Shown piece by piece: positions 28,033 to 37,588 of a stretch of 48,959 nt of DNA. Made by a program: the position numbers and the translations under genes. Numbering within the stretch: position 1 is the first letter of the stretch; every line of letters begins with the position of its first letter. This DNA is from an uncultured Lachnospiraceae bacterium (GTDB lineage: Bacteria > Bacillota > Clostridia > Lachnospirales > Lachnospiraceae), in NCBI GenBank assembly GCA_947588005.1, contig CANPYE010000006.1, forward strand, positions 1-48,959, written 5' to 3'. A model generated the notes under the pieces. That model did not search any database, was not told the origin of the DNA, and saw nothing but the letters and a program-made list of their open reading frames with translations.

Positions 28033-28211
28033 TATCTCCTTTCTGTTTTCGGGTAAAATTTGTTTGGATCAATTTTCAATGAATACCCGCCGTTGTACCG
28101 GCCACATTGCGAACACCGCTTGCAATCCTCACGAACCGCATATTTGCAAGAATTATTCTTCAGACAGAACCGGCAAATACAATTCTTCACGCAAGCGTCA
28201 CATTTTGTCAT
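28032..28211 (-). CDS. Cys-rich, likely zinc-binding small protein
   Basis: MTKCDACVKNCICRFCLKNNSCKYAVREDCKRCSQCGRYNGGYSLKIDPNKFYPKTERR (track ORF starts further upstream at 28268). Confidence 0.7.
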   Translation of the reverse strand: MTKCDACVKNCICRFCLKNNSCKYAVREDCKRCSQCGRYNGGYSLKIDPNKFYPKTERR

Positions 28212-28362
28212 TCCCACCTTTGGCACCTCTTTTCTTCTCTCCATCATCAGGCACCAGGTAAATATCATGCCCCAGCCGCTTCAGACCACGCTTCACCCGG
28301 ATACAAACCTTCACCCAATCTCTAAGAATGAAAGCCTTCCGCATTTCCTCATAATTTGCCAT
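28198..28362 (-). CDS. Small phage protein (54 aa)
   Basis: Hand translation: MANYEEMRKAFILRDWVKVCIRVKRGLKRLGHDIYLVPDDGEKKRGAKGGNDKM*; not in ORF track. Confidence 0.5.
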   Translation of the reverse strand: MANYEEMRKAFILRDWVKVCIRVKRGLKRLGHDIYLVPDDGEKKRGAKGGNDKM

Positions 28363-28615
28363 GATCCCCCGCCTTTCTCAATCTCAAATGGCCCTTCACC
28401 CTATACTCGTACACCATGGGTACAACATCAGCATAAACTTCAATCCCTAAATCATTTCTTAATTCCGAATTGATACCGTCCAGACTTCTTTCCACCTTAT
28501 CAGATAAATCACGAACCATAGCAGCGGAAAAAGGCTTCCCGATATAATCCGCTCCAATCTCTCTTACTGTTGTTGCCGCCTCACTAATAAGGCCAAAAAG
28601 CACATCTACATCCAT
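28349..28615 (-). CDS. Hypothetical phage protein
   Basis: Operonic ORF overlapping neighbours. Confidence 0.6.
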   Translation of the reverse strand: MDVDVLFGLISEAATTVREIGADYIGKPFSAAMVRDLSDKVERSLDGINSELRNDLGIEVYADVVPMVYEYRVKGHLRLRKAGDHGKL

Positions 28616-28970
28616 AATCTCCCGCCTTTCTAATATTCACGCTTGTTCCCGGTGGAATTTTCAGAACTATCCCAGGCTTAAAGTCCCATGTAATATCACG
28701 GATTACATCTTTGTTCGCTTCCACTATGGCGGCATAGGCAGAACCTTTACCATAGAATTTTTGTGATATGCTCCATAGGTTATCGCCCTTCTTCACCATA
28801 TATTCAACGCCATTAGGCCCAATGTCGAACCACCCATCTTCAGGAATTTTCGATTTTGGTTTTGGTGGCTCTATTTTGGGCATCCCGTAATAAGAAGGTT
28901 CTGCCACGCTTCCGCAATACTCGCACTTTTGCCCAACGATCACTTCAGCACCACAAAATTTACATTTCAC
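28584..28970 (-). CDS. Zinc-ribbon + LysM protein
   Basis: N-term MKCKFCGAEVIVGQKCEYCGS; then YMVKKGDNLWSISQKFYGKGSAYAAIVEANKD...KPGIVLKIPPG. Confidence 0.8.
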   Translation of the reverse strand: MKCKFCGAEVIVGQKCEYCGSVAEPSYYGMPKIEPPKPKSKIPEDGWFDIGPNGVEYMVKKGDNLWSISQKFYGKGSAYAAIVEANKDVIRDITWDFKPGIVLKIPPGTSVNIRKAGDYGCRCAFWPY

Positions 28971-28981
28971 AATCAGCCCCC

Positions 28982-30886
28982 CTAATCCGCTTTCACAAAG
29001 ATTCTGAATTTCTTCCCGTTCAACTTTTTATCAACAACTTTGAACTTCAATATCCTGTTCACCTGTTTTGAAAATTCAATGTTGGACATTGGCTGAAGGC
29101 TGTTCGCAAGGCAATATTCCTGATACCTCTTATAAACCTTATTCGTGGGTTCATTCTCAATCTGGAAATCTTCATCTTCGCATTCCCGGAAGAACCCCAG
29201 AATCGGATTATTGCTTTCTTCATAATCGTTCAATTCGTCCTGAACTCTCTTTGAATTTGTAAATTGCCGGTTCATCATAACCCGCTTCAACCCTTCAAGT
29301 CCCAGGCGGATCAGGTATTCCATACATTCCGGGGATTTCAGCTTATACTTTATGTATGGGTCAAAATCCGGGGAATCTGGTGAAAACGTGGCATCAAACG
29401 GGATTATTACCAAACGCCGCTGCACCGCCCCGGTTTTGTCCTTGATCCGGGGGATATTATTGGCCGAAAACAGGAACTTTGAATAATTGTTGAACTCGAA
29501 AGGATCACGGCCCTTCCGTTCCGCCGATACTCTGTCACCTGTAACCAGTTTTCGGAAAATAGAAGCATTGGCAATAAATTCATCCCCTATATCGTCCCCG
29601 ATATTTGCCAGCTTGCCGAAAAGCTCCGCCGTCTTGAACCTGTCCCCAAGTTCCTTCAGATCAAGGGAAGCAATATTCTGATCTCCAAGCAAATTCTGAA
29701 CCATTGAAAGGAAGGTACTTTTTCCGTTGCTCTTATCCCCGATCAGGATAAAAGCCTTTCCCAACTCATTCCGGCGATAAAAGCAATAACCAATCACTTC
29801 TTCCAGAAGCGCCCTGATCTGTGGGTCGTTGCATGAAAGCCGATCCAGAACATGATCCGCTTCTTCAAAATAAGCGTCCGGGTTATACTTCCACATGATT
29901 TTATTTGTGATAACGTGTTCCGGCGTGAAAGGGAAAAAAGAATCATCCACAATGTCATATAAGCCATTCTCAAAGGCTATCAGGTTCGCATCTTCAGGGA
30001 CGGTATTTTCCCGGATCATCACATTTAGATAGGCCAGAACTTCCGTCCGCTTCGCCCGGTTCAGTGATGGGATATGTTTTATCATTTCATTTTCAATATC
30101 GGTTTCCCCAGAAATATAAATCCCGTTCCTGTAAAGGTGTAGTTGGCTGTTGATCTTGATAATATGGGCGTTGTTCTTCAAAAATATGGCGAACTTATCA
30201 AAAAGGAACGCCGAACCAGAAAAGAAAACCGGCTTCTTAAAGGCATCATCCCGAAGGATTGTTTCGATCTCGCCGTCAGAAAGTGGAACCTTCAGCACAA
30301 ATTTATTTATGATCCTGATCGTTTCCCGTGCTTGCTCAACGGTGAAATCGTTGCTTTGTAGGGTCAGGATATAGTTGAACAGGCTTTGATTTCTGCCGTC
30401 CCCGGCTTCCATGTTCAGAAACTCCATTTTGTTCTTCCCGGAAATCGGGAAAAGCCAATGGGGAAGTTCCTGCGCCTGTTCGTTTTCAGCCGTGTCATAG
30501 ATAATTTCCCGCATCTTCCCGTTATATTTCAGGATAGAATAAGAGTTCCGTGTACCGATCTTAATATCAGCGGTCAAACCAATAGCCAGTTTGCAGCCTG
30601 TCTTGTTTGAAGGTACTCCGCTGTTCTTGAACAAAAAATGTTTCCCTCGGCTGGTGCGATAAACCCGGCAGCAAAGGTTATATTCTTTTACAATCTTGAA
30701 CAGTGTTTCAGACATTTCCAGATCATCAATATCTATCAGGATAGTTTCATTTGCCAATATCCCGGCAAATTCAGATAGTAATTGAACCTGTTCAAAGGTC
30801 TTGAAGTCATTCCTATTTTTGAATTTTTCGATACATTTCTTGTCTTTGGTTTCGACGTAACCTTTGAAGAACAACCCAATCACCAC
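28982..30886 (-). CDS. Primase-helicase (phage/plasmid primase, P4 family / D5-like)
   Basis: GKAFILIGDKSNGKSTFLSMVQNLLGDQNIASLDLKEL...KLANIGDDIGDEFI...SANNIPRIKDKTGAVQRRLVIIPFDATF. Confidence 0.93.
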   Translation of the reverse strand: MVIGLFFKGYVETKDKKCIEKFKNRNDFKTFEQVQLLSEFAGILANETILIDIDDLEMSETLFKIVKEYNLCCRVYRTSRGKHFLFKNSGVPSNKTGCKLAIGLTADIKIGTRNSYSILKYNGKMREIIYDTAENEQAQELPHWLFPISGKNKMEFLNMEAGDGRNQSLFNYILTLQSNDFTVEQARETIRIINKFVLKVPLSDGEIETILRDDAFKKPVFFSGSAFLFDKFAIFLKNNAHIIKINSQLHLYRNGIYISGETDIENEMIKHIPSLNRAKRTEVLAYLNVMIRENTVPEDANLIAFENGLYDIVDDSFFPFTPEHVITNKIMWKYNPDAYFEEADHVLDRLSCNDPQIRALLEEVIGYCFYRRNELGKAFILIGDKSNGKSTFLSMVQNLLGDQNIASLDLKELGDRFKTAELFGKLANIGDDIGDEFIANASIFRKLVTGDRVSAERKGRDPFEFNNYSKFLFSANNIPRIKDKTGAVQRRLVIIPFDATFSPDSPDFDPYIKYKLKSPECMEYLIRLGLEGLKRVMMNRQFTNSKRVQDELNDYEESNNPILGFFRECEDEDFQIENEPTNKVYKRYQEYCLANSLQPMSNIEFSKQVNRILKFKVVDKKLNGKKFRIFVKAD

Positions 30887-30888
30887 CT

Positions 30889-31365
30889 TTATAATAAATT
30901 TAGAAGTTCCTGGAACTTTTTCTTGTTCCGCTCATAGCCCTTTGCCATACGCAAATATGAAGCCACGCAAGTGGCATATTGCCCGGCCCGCATCCGCTCC
31001 GCTTTCACTTCATCCTCTGAAAGTGGTAAGCCATTGGGCCGCTTTTTGTTTGCAACCATAAGGCGGGTATCCGCTTCCAGTTGCTTATACTTCAGATATT
31101 CCTTCCCGCTATGCTCGAACCCGGATTGACATTCTGGAATCTTATTTTGAAAGTAAACTTTCAATTTTTCCCTAAGTTCCAGATTATTCCCCCAATCCAG
31201 GTCAATGATTTTCAGCAATTTCTTAAAATCTGCCTTTGGGCACGGGAAGAATTTATCCATGAAGATTGTCATTGAACCCCTGTCCCATTTGATATACAAT
31301 TCATCTGTAATCATCATATCACCCCGAAATCTGCTAATCTCTTGTGCGCAAAACTGATATACCAT
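30889..31365 (-). CDS. Hypothetical phage protein in replication operon
   Basis: ORF 158 aa between primase and polymerase. Confidence 0.6.
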   Translation of the reverse strand: MVYQFCAQEISRFRGDMMITDELYIKWDRGSMTIFMDKFFPCPKADFKKLLKIIDLDWGNNLELREKLKVYFQNKIPECQSGFEHSGKEYLKYKQLEADTRLMVANKKRPNGLPLSEDEVKAERMRAGQYATCVASYLRMAKGYERNKKKFQELLNLL

Positions 31366-33041
31366 TGCCGATCCAGCTTGTCAGGAATCGGAACACCCTT
31401 CACATCATCATTCCAAATAAAACAGTGTTCCGGGGAATTTGTCAGCTTTGCTTTGGTTTTCCGTGTTGCGTGAACCTTACGAACCCCAGGATCAGAACTA
31501 TACTTTGAAGCGAATACCCGGATACACTGTTCTTTTAGGGGTTTCTCACCATACAGAATATGTGTGTATTTGTTGCTGATCTTTGAAACAAGCTGAAATT
31601 CCCGCAAATCGTTACATTCGTTCACGGTCTTTTCAACCGGGATACCATTTATCATGTAATCCACCAGCGCCCGGTTAATGATCGGCAGATCATAACTAAG
31701 ATCATTCAGCTTCATCACATAACCGCCCTTTGCCTTAACTGCCCCGGTTTCCCGGTCGATCAGAAGATAATTGTTCACGTCCTTCTGGTATATGTCCCCC
31801 ATGAAGGTATCAAAATCCATCTTCATCCCGGTTCTCTGCTCCCACTCATAAACAATATCATCCAGCCGATCAAAGTCTTTTTCATAGTCCTTAATTCTCA
31901 CAATGATACCATCCGTGTTATTCTGGATCAGTTCGCAATAAGGTTCGATATGCTCCACCAAATCCAGAAGAAGAAGCTGCCCGTTGATACATATGCTGTT
32001 GTTGCTCATAGGATCGTAAAGGGTGGATTGGCGTTGTTTCATCTGCCCGGAAATGGCGTTATCCATGATCTTGAACGGCTGTCGGGCCTTCTTATCTCCC
32101 TTCCGCTTAAATTCAATATTGGAATCGTGGATAAACTCAAAATTTTCCGGGTGGTTCATTACCCTGTACCCAAAATGATATTTCTTCTGAAGGGATGGGT
32201 AATAAGCGGTAACATCAATAATCAGGAATATCCCGGAAGCGTGGAACTTCGCCCTTGCTCCGTGGCCGCCGCCCCATGAGAAGGTATGTTCCACCCCGGC
32301 CACCATCACCTTATCCTGCTTCTTTGAATAATCGTGGTTCTGTGGGTCTTTGTACCAATCGGCAATATATCGGTACTTGTGCAAATCCAGGCAATCCAGA
32401 ACAGGGAAATCAAATTCATCATTGAAGGATTCCCCTTTCCTGTTCCCCCCAAGGATTTCAGCGGCAAGTTGCGCTTTGGTCTTTGAAATGAAGTCAATGG
32501 GAAGTTTGAAATGCTTTATGAAGTACATCATGGTATTAAATTCTTCCGGGCGGCGAAGGAATACCTGAATTGTCTGTTCAACGTCGTGCTTGCAATATTT
32601 CACCGTTTCGGCAATTTCTTCAGGTGTCAGCTTCCGTGGAATATCGAAGGGAACACTTGTTTCCCGAATATCGTTCCCCATGAACCCCTCAAAGGTTTTC
32701 AGTCCCCGATCAGTCCCAAGCATCACATCATAATTAAAAAGCGGAAACTGCCGGAACAAGGAAGAATATTTCCAGCCCGGATTTCCTCGGACAATGATAT
32801 AATCATTTACCTTTTTCGGGTCGAACCCGCAAAGGATCGCCTTCAAAATGTACTGATCGTAATGCCTGGAATTGAACCCGCACCAGATTTGACCCTTGTT
32901 CGCTTCGTAGAATGTTTTAAGTTCTTCCGGGCTATTGATTATAACGTGCGTTTTGTGTTCTCCCATGTCCATAATCACGACAAGCCAGTCATACGCGAAA
33001 ACCTCAAAATCATAGAACAGCATTTCATCCACCCCTTTCAC
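31314..33041 (-). CDS. Family B-like DNA polymerase with 3'-5' exonuclease
   Basis: Exo motifs FYDFEVFA, GFNSRHYDQYIL, YCKHDVEQT; Pol A IIDVTAYYPSL; motif C-like NNTDGIIVRI. Confidence 0.85.
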   Translation of the reverse strand: MKGVDEMLFYDFEVFAYDWLVVIMDMGEHKTHVIINSPEELKTFYEANKGQIWCGFNSRHYDQYILKAILCGFDPKKVNDYIIVRGNPGWKYSSLFRQFPLFNYDVMLGTDRGLKTFEGFMGNDIRETSVPFDIPRKLTPEEIAETVKYCKHDVEQTIQVFLRRPEEFNTMMYFIKHFKLPIDFISKTKAQLAAEILGGNRKGESFNDEFDFPVLDCLDLHKYRYIADWYKDPQNHDYSKKQDKVMVAGVEHTFSWGGGHGARAKFHASGIFLIIDVTAYYPSLQKKYHFGYRVMNHPENFEFIHDSNIEFKRKGDKKARQPFKIMDNAISGQMKQRQSTLYDPMSNNSICINGQLLLLDLVEHIEPYCELIQNNTDGIIVRIKDYEKDFDRLDDIVYEWEQRTGMKMDFDTFMGDIYQKDVNNYLLIDRETGAVKAKGGYVMKLNDLSYDLPIINRALVDYMINGIPVEKTVNECNDLREFQLVSKISNKYTHILYGEKPLKEQCIRVFASKYSSDPGVRKVHATRKTKAKLTNSPEHCFIWNDDVKGVPIPDKLDRQWYISFAHKRLADFGVI

Positions 33042-33089
33042 GGAACCACCGGGCGGGGGCTATCCCCCGCCCGGTATCCGGCAGCGCTC

Positions 33090-33551
33090 TTAATCTTCCA
33101 AAATATAAACTTCCTCGATCTTGAAAGCGTTGTACCCTTTCTGATCGTAGTAGTTGACTTTGTACTCGAAATTGTTGTCAATCGCTTCTGCAACGTCCAT
33201 CAACATATTGCCGTACTGCGAATATGTGTGGAAGTGAACGTCGATCGGCTCCGACATCTCCGCAACCAGGGATCGCAAGAACTCATTCACAATATGAATC
33301 TGAAATCCCTGCGTGATAACTTGATTCATGAAGATCAGGCTGCCCTTATACTCGCCTTCCAGAATCTTCATCCAGCAAGTCACCATAGGATCGCCCTTCT
33401 TGCTCTGAACCAGTTCCAGCTTCTGAATGGATACCTCGTAAGTATCATGGGGCACTTCCCGCCGCCCGCCGTTCTCCGCTGCTTCCTCAACGTCCTTTGC
33501 CAGCCCTTCCGTGTCAATGCTCTTGTCAAACTGCTCCCAAATGTTAGCCAT
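33090..33551 (-). CDS. DUF669-like (putative ssDNA-associated) protein
   Basis: GRREVPHDTYEVSIQKLELVQSKKGDPMVTCWMKILEGEYKGSLIFMNQVIT. Confidence 0.8.
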   Translation of the reverse strand: MANIWEQFDKSIDTEGLAKDVEEAAENGGRREVPHDTYEVSIQKLELVQSKKGDPMVTCWMKILEGEYKGSLIFMNQVITQGFQIHIVNEFLRSLVAEMSEPIDVHFHTYSQYGNMLMDVAEAIDNNFEYKVNYYDQKGYNAFKIEEVYILED

Positions 33552-33570
33552 AGTTTAATCACCTTTCCTT

Positions 33571-33846
33571 TCAATCATTTTCAGTGGTGGCCTTTGTCAG
33601 TTCAAAAGCCTGTGTATCAGTGAACCCAGCCTTGATATAGGCATCATATAACGCCTTTGCCGCTTTCGCCTGTCTGTCGGCATCCCGCAACATGAAATCC
33701 GTTGCATCCTTGCGGGCTTCTGCCCGCTTTGCTTCAGCCTGCGCCTTGAATTTCTCAATGTCGGGGGCCTTCATGTTGTGCGGATCAAGCAATGATCCCA
33801 AAATCCCCAGCCCTAACAGGGCATCCAGCGCTTTCATTTCGTCCAT
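33571..33846 (-). CDS. Hypothetical phage protein
   Basis: Operonic ORF, 91 aa. Confidence 0.55.
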   Translation of the reverse strand: MDEMKALDALLGLGILGSLLDPHNMKAPDIEKFKAQAEAKRAEARKDATDFMLRDADRQAKAAKALYDAYIKAGFTDTQAFELTKATTEND

Positions 33847-33863
33847 CTTTACACCTTCCTTTC

Positions 33864-35837
33864 TTAATCCCTCACCTTACGCTTACGCCGGGGCTTTTCT
33901 TCCTCTGCCGGGGCTTCAGGCGGGTTCATAGCACCGTCAACCGGGTTCGCTTCCTGTGCGATTCGCTTACCACCTTCAACGAACTGTTCCTTCGTGATCT
34001 CAACCGCACCATCCGGGATTTCCTCGCCCTGGTGTTTCAGAACGTAGTTATCAGCGCCAGGAACGTAGAAATAGGTATCCTTATCACACACTTTCGGAAC
34101 GTCCTGGAAATCTGCCGCCTTGCCCTCTGTGGCCGTTTCTACGGGCTTTCCCTCGAATGGCGGCTTGTCCTCCGTCTGATCCGCTTTGGGGCCGTCCTGC
34201 GGCTTATCTGAAGCCACGGCGGGGGGTTCTGTGCGCTTGCGGGTAGTTCTGCCGGGTGTGGCTGCCGGGGCGGGGGTCGAAACGGCTTCACCGTGCGCTG
34301 CTGCCTTATTTGCTTCGTCATATACGGCAAACAGGGCGTTCACATCCAGCGGAATATCCTTTGCATTCACCTTCAGCCGCCCGCCGCCGAAAATAACCTC
34401 GTTCGACTTAAAACAGAAGGAATGTGAATCACCGTCTGCCACGATCCGGGCCACTACGTCCACCATACCGGCAACCTTCACGGCAACCTTATCCTGCAAG
34501 TTCGGCTTGATCGCCGTGATCTTGTCCCCGCCCTTTTTGGTAATGTCCTTGCTGGTGTCCTCATGGGAAATAAGAATGATATTCTCATAATCCAGGTTCA
34601 TCAACTTTTTAAGGGTGTTCAGAAATTCACCCCGCACCTTGTCCCATGCCCGGAAGGAATCGTCAGATTCATGGGTGATCCCCATTTGCTGATACATATA
34701 CAGGCGGCAATGCTCATATAAATCTTCCACCAGGTCAACAACAATCGTTCTGAAAGTGTTGTCCTTCTTCTCCAACTCTGCCACCACGTCTTTGAAAATT
34801 TCCCAGGCCAGCGTTCTTTTGGTCTGCCGCCCCTCAACCTTCACTTCATCCCGGATCAGGATATAAGGGGCATCCACGAACTTAATATTTCCGTCCGTGT
34901 TCAGCATCAGCGGATCAGGGAACCCGTTGGCGAAAGTAGTCTTTCCGCAAAACGGAACTCCATAAATCCAGATCACACGCTTCTTGATCTCGTCAATCGT
35001 CCTACGCTTGTTTTCAGGTAATCTCATAAAATAATCCCATCCTTTCTCACAAAAATCTTGATATTCGCAAAACCTACATAAGTAACCTTTTTCGGCGGGC
35101 AAGAAGTCCTTTTCTTCATACACCGCCTTTATCCCAAAGAGAAATTCAACAACCTTTTCCATGTTGAACCCAATTTGAACAATTTTAACTTCCGCCTTTT
35201 CCAGTTCTTCCTTCAGCCTATCCCGAAAATCCTGCAAGGTTTCGGTTTTCTTCTGCCTGATCTTCACTTTCGGGATGAATACCAGGTACATATCACGGAT
35301 TTTCTTGCCGGGATTGTCCCGCTCATAAAAGTATTTGTACAGGTGAAGCTGGTTTGATTTCTTGTATCCGCTTACATCATTTGAATATTTGAAATCGTAC
35401 AGGTCAAACTCATTCGTTCCTTCTGTTGTGTAATACTCAAAACATTCACCTGTTACGGAATTTACACCCCCGGCATCATGCCAAACCTTTCTTTGCCCTA
35501 CGGGAACCAGGTAATCAATGAAGCCGTGAAAATCATTGTTTGAAATCTCAACTTCAAATTCTCCGCCTTTCTCAATGGCCGCCTGTGCCAGCGGTATAAC
35601 CTTTTCCAGCTTTATGATCTCGTTGATATGTTCATCCGTGATAATGGGATAGCTGAAACAGTATTCGTGAATTGCGGCTTCAAGGCCCTGTTCAATTCCT
35701 GTGTGTACCGCATGGCCCAAGATCAAAGGATTGTCCGGCTCAATCGCTGCATCCGTGGTTATCCCGTCCACATATCGCATTTTGAATTTGAATTTGCACT
35801 TTTCAAACGTTTCAATTCTTGAATGTGAGAACTGCAC
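33864..35837 (-). CDS. Fusion of PD-(D/E)XK (RecB/Cas4-like, Cys cluster) nuclease and Sak4-like AAA ATPase
   Basis: N-term FSHSRIETFEKCKFKFKMRYVDG...FDLYDFKYSND...YLCRFCEYQDFCEKG; C-term VIWIYGVPFCGKTTFANGFPDPLMLNTDGN...RTIVVDLVEDLYEH...NIILISHED. Confidence 0.88.
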   Translation of the reverse strand: MQFSHSRIETFEKCKFKFKMRYVDGITTDAAIEPDNPLILGHAVHTGIEQGLEAAIHEYCFSYPIITDEHINEIIKLEKVIPLAQAAIEKGGEFEVEISNNDFHGFIDYLVPVGQRKVWHDAGGVNSVTGECFEYYTTEGTNEFDLYDFKYSNDVSGYKKSNQLHLYKYFYERDNPGKKIRDMYLVFIPKVKIRQKKTETLQDFRDRLKEELEKAEVKIVQIGFNMEKVVEFLFGIKAVYEEKDFLPAEKGYLCRFCEYQDFCEKGWDYFMRLPENKRRTIDEIKKRVIWIYGVPFCGKTTFANGFPDPLMLNTDGNIKFVDAPYILIRDEVKVEGRQTKRTLAWEIFKDVVAELEKKDNTFRTIVVDLVEDLYEHCRLYMYQQMGITHESDDSFRAWDKVRGEFLNTLKKLMNLDYENIILISHEDTSKDITKKGGDKITAIKPNLQDKVAVKVAGMVDVVARIVADGDSHSFCFKSNEVIFGGGRLKVNAKDIPLDVNALFAVYDEANKAAAHGEAVSTPAPAATPGRTTRKRTEPPAVASDKPQDGPKADQTEDKPPFEGKPVETATEGKAADFQDVPKVCDKDTYFYVPGADNYVLKHQGEEIPDGAVEITKEQFVEGGKRIAQEANPVDGAMNPPEAPAEEEKPRRKRKVRD

Positions 35838-36172
35838 TCAATCACCCCCTTCACAAGTTCTTTGAACTGTTCAAAGCCTTCCGGGTAAAGGAAAACCCCG
35901 ATCCCGCCCGATTTGTTGATCCGGCTGATATTCAGCTTTTGCAACTCGGACGGCCTGCCATTGGAAGCCTTGATCTCTACGGCCAGGGTAAAACCGTTCA
36001 CACAACATATCAGATCAGGAATACCGGCCTTCTGGAAGCCGCCGCCCCAAATCTTTGTGTACCACCCGACCATTCCGGCCCCCATTCTGTCAGTTGGGTA
36101 TCCTGCCGGATAAATCCCAACCGAATGAAGAAATTTCTTGATCCGGCCTTCAAAAAGTTTTTCTTCCGCCAT
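35759..36172 (-). CDS. VRR-NUC-like nuclease
   Basis: GIPDLICCVNGFTLAVEIKASNGRPSELQKLNISRINKSGGIGVFL (PD-(D/E)XK core). Confidence 0.85.
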   Translation of the reverse strand: MAEEKLFEGRIKKFLHSVGIYPAGYPTDRMGAGMVGWYTKIWGGGFQKAGIPDLICCVNGFTLAVEIKASNGRPSELQKLNISRINKSGGIGVFLYPEGFEQFKELVKGVIECSSHIQELKRLKSANSNSKCDMWTG

Positions 36173-36387
36173 TACTCACCATCACCTTCCCCGTAATGCT
36201 TGAAGGTACTTACATTAACCATTGCCGAAAAGATTTGCGAAAAGTGCATCATGGCATTATCACGATCAACATTGTGCTTGTCTGCAAGCGCAATCACCTT
36301 TCCGACCACCCCGGTTACAACCTCTGAAAAATCTTCCATGTAAGCATCATGTTCTTCAGGGTTTAAGAAAACCTGTTCTTCTGCCAT
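36172..36387 (-). CDS. Hypothetical phage protein
   Basis: 71-aa ORF, stop/start overlaps both neighbours. Confidence 0.6.
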   Translation of the reverse strand: MAEEQVFLNPEEHDAYMEDFSEVVTGVVGKVIALADKHNVDRDNAMMHFSQIFSAMVNVSTFKHYGEGDGE

Positions 36388-36575
36388 TATTCCGCCACCT
36401 CGATACCATGCTTTTTGAAAGCATCATACTTTTTGAGAAGGATTTCCCCCTTTTCCGAATCAACGAAAAATTCCAAAAGATCACCATCTTTGATTTCCAA
36501 ATCCTTCCTGATTGCTCTATGGATAACGATTCTTCCCAAATCGTCCACATGGCGCACAATTCCAGTACCTTTCAT
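36387..36575 (-). CDS. AbrB/SpoVT-family DNA-binding protein
   Basis: MKGTGIVRHVDDLGRIVIHRAIRKDLEIKDGDLLEFFVD swapped-hairpin AbrB signature. Confidence 0.88.
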   Translation of the reverse strand: MKGTGIVRHVDDLGRIVIHRAIRKDLEIKDGDLLEFFVDSEKGEILLKKYDAFKKHGIEVAE

Positions 36576-36817
36576 TTTGTTACCCGTCCTTTCTCTGGAT
36601 CATACCCTTCCACGCCGCCACCCGTTCCTTCCTTGCGGCGCAACTCCATATATTCCTTATACGGAAGGCCCATCATCAGGGCGGCGTTATGAAGGGCGTT
36701 CTTCTTGCTGCCGAAAGTCCGGCATCCGTCGATCATGCAAGGAATACCCGGATACCCTACGGCGTGGGCGTACCATTGGCCGCCTTTCTCTTTTGATACC
36801 GTGTAAGTCAGCTTCAT
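36572..36817 (-). CDS. Hypothetical phage protein
   Basis: Operonic ORF; MKLTYTVSKEKGGQWYAHAVGYPGIPCMIDG. Confidence 0.6.
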   Translation of the reverse strand: MKLTYTVSKEKGGQWYAHAVGYPGIPCMIDGCRTFGSKKNALHNAALMMGLPYKEYMELRRKEGTGGGVEGYDPEKGRVTK

Positions 36818-37140
36818 TCTTTACCCCCTAACAGTTCTTCAGCCTTCCCGATTGCATCCAGCGCACCGTGAAAGTGATCCATAAGTTCCTGAAGCGCCTG
36901 ATCCGCTTGTTCATCTTCCGGGCTTTCTTCGGCATAATTTGCGTAGATCGTGAAGTAATCAACCCCGGTTTCCCCGGTATCGTCGAAACGCTTTCCGTCT
37001 GGAAGTTCATACTTCACACGGTGGGCATTCTGAACAACCACCGGGTAAGGCTGATCTACGCCGCTATCACTGGAAAGTTTCACTTCCAGGTTGTCAGGCA
37101 CACCTTCCAGGGCCTTCCTCAAATCTCCGACTGTGAACAC
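36814..37140 (-). CDS. Hypothetical phage protein
   Basis: MFTVGDLRKALEGVPDNLEVKLSSDSG operonic ORF. Confidence 0.65.
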   Translation of the reverse strand: MFTVGDLRKALEGVPDNLEVKLSSDSGVDQPYPVVVQNAHRVKYELPDGKRFDDTGETGVDYFTIYANYAEESPEDEQADQALQELMDHFHGALDAIGKAEELLGGKE

Positions 37141-37144
37141 GCCA

Positions 37145-37588
37145 TCACCCCCTTACTTCGATCTTCACGGAAGCGGAAACGTTGGAAGTTTTGGAATACT
37201 TTGCGGCCACGCCCGGCAAATCCTTCTTCAGCTTCGTGCTGTCAATGCTTGTTCTGGTGGTGGGCGCTATGTAGGTAATTTTGACATCCGGGGTGTCCAG
37301 CGATTTCACGCCGTACTTCTCCATAGCCGCCACAAGCTGAACCCTCATAGCCTTTTCCTGTTCCTCGATCACCTTCTTCTGGATTGCCAGAGAAGCCACC
37401 GCCTTAATAACATCCGCCTTGTCATTCTTCAGGGCAGATAAAGCGTTTTCTTCCTGAATGGCATCCTCACAATCAGCCTTCAGGTAGGTGCAAACATCTT
37501 CACAACCTTCCTTTTTCTCACATTCCAGGCAGCAAATTTCTTTCCCGCAAGCTGCCCCGCCATTCAACGCCTGCTTACACTTAATCAT
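37145..37588 (-). CDS. Cys-rich N-terminus phage protein
   Basis: MIKCKQALNGGAACGKEICCLECEKKEGCEDVCTYLKADC...; start at 37588 preferred to the track start 37690. Confidence 0.65.
   Translation of the reverse strand: MIKCKQALNGGAACGKEICCLECEKKEGCEDVCTYLKADCEDAIQEENALSALKNDKADVIKAVASLAIQKKVIEEQEKAMRVQLVAAMEKYGVKSLDTPDVKITYIAPTTRTSIDSTKLKKDLPGVAAKYSKTSNVSASVKIEVRG

Noticed and set aside
32511-33623. 370-aa plus-strand ORF
   Set aside because: Antisense to polymerase and DUF669 genes; no domain signals.
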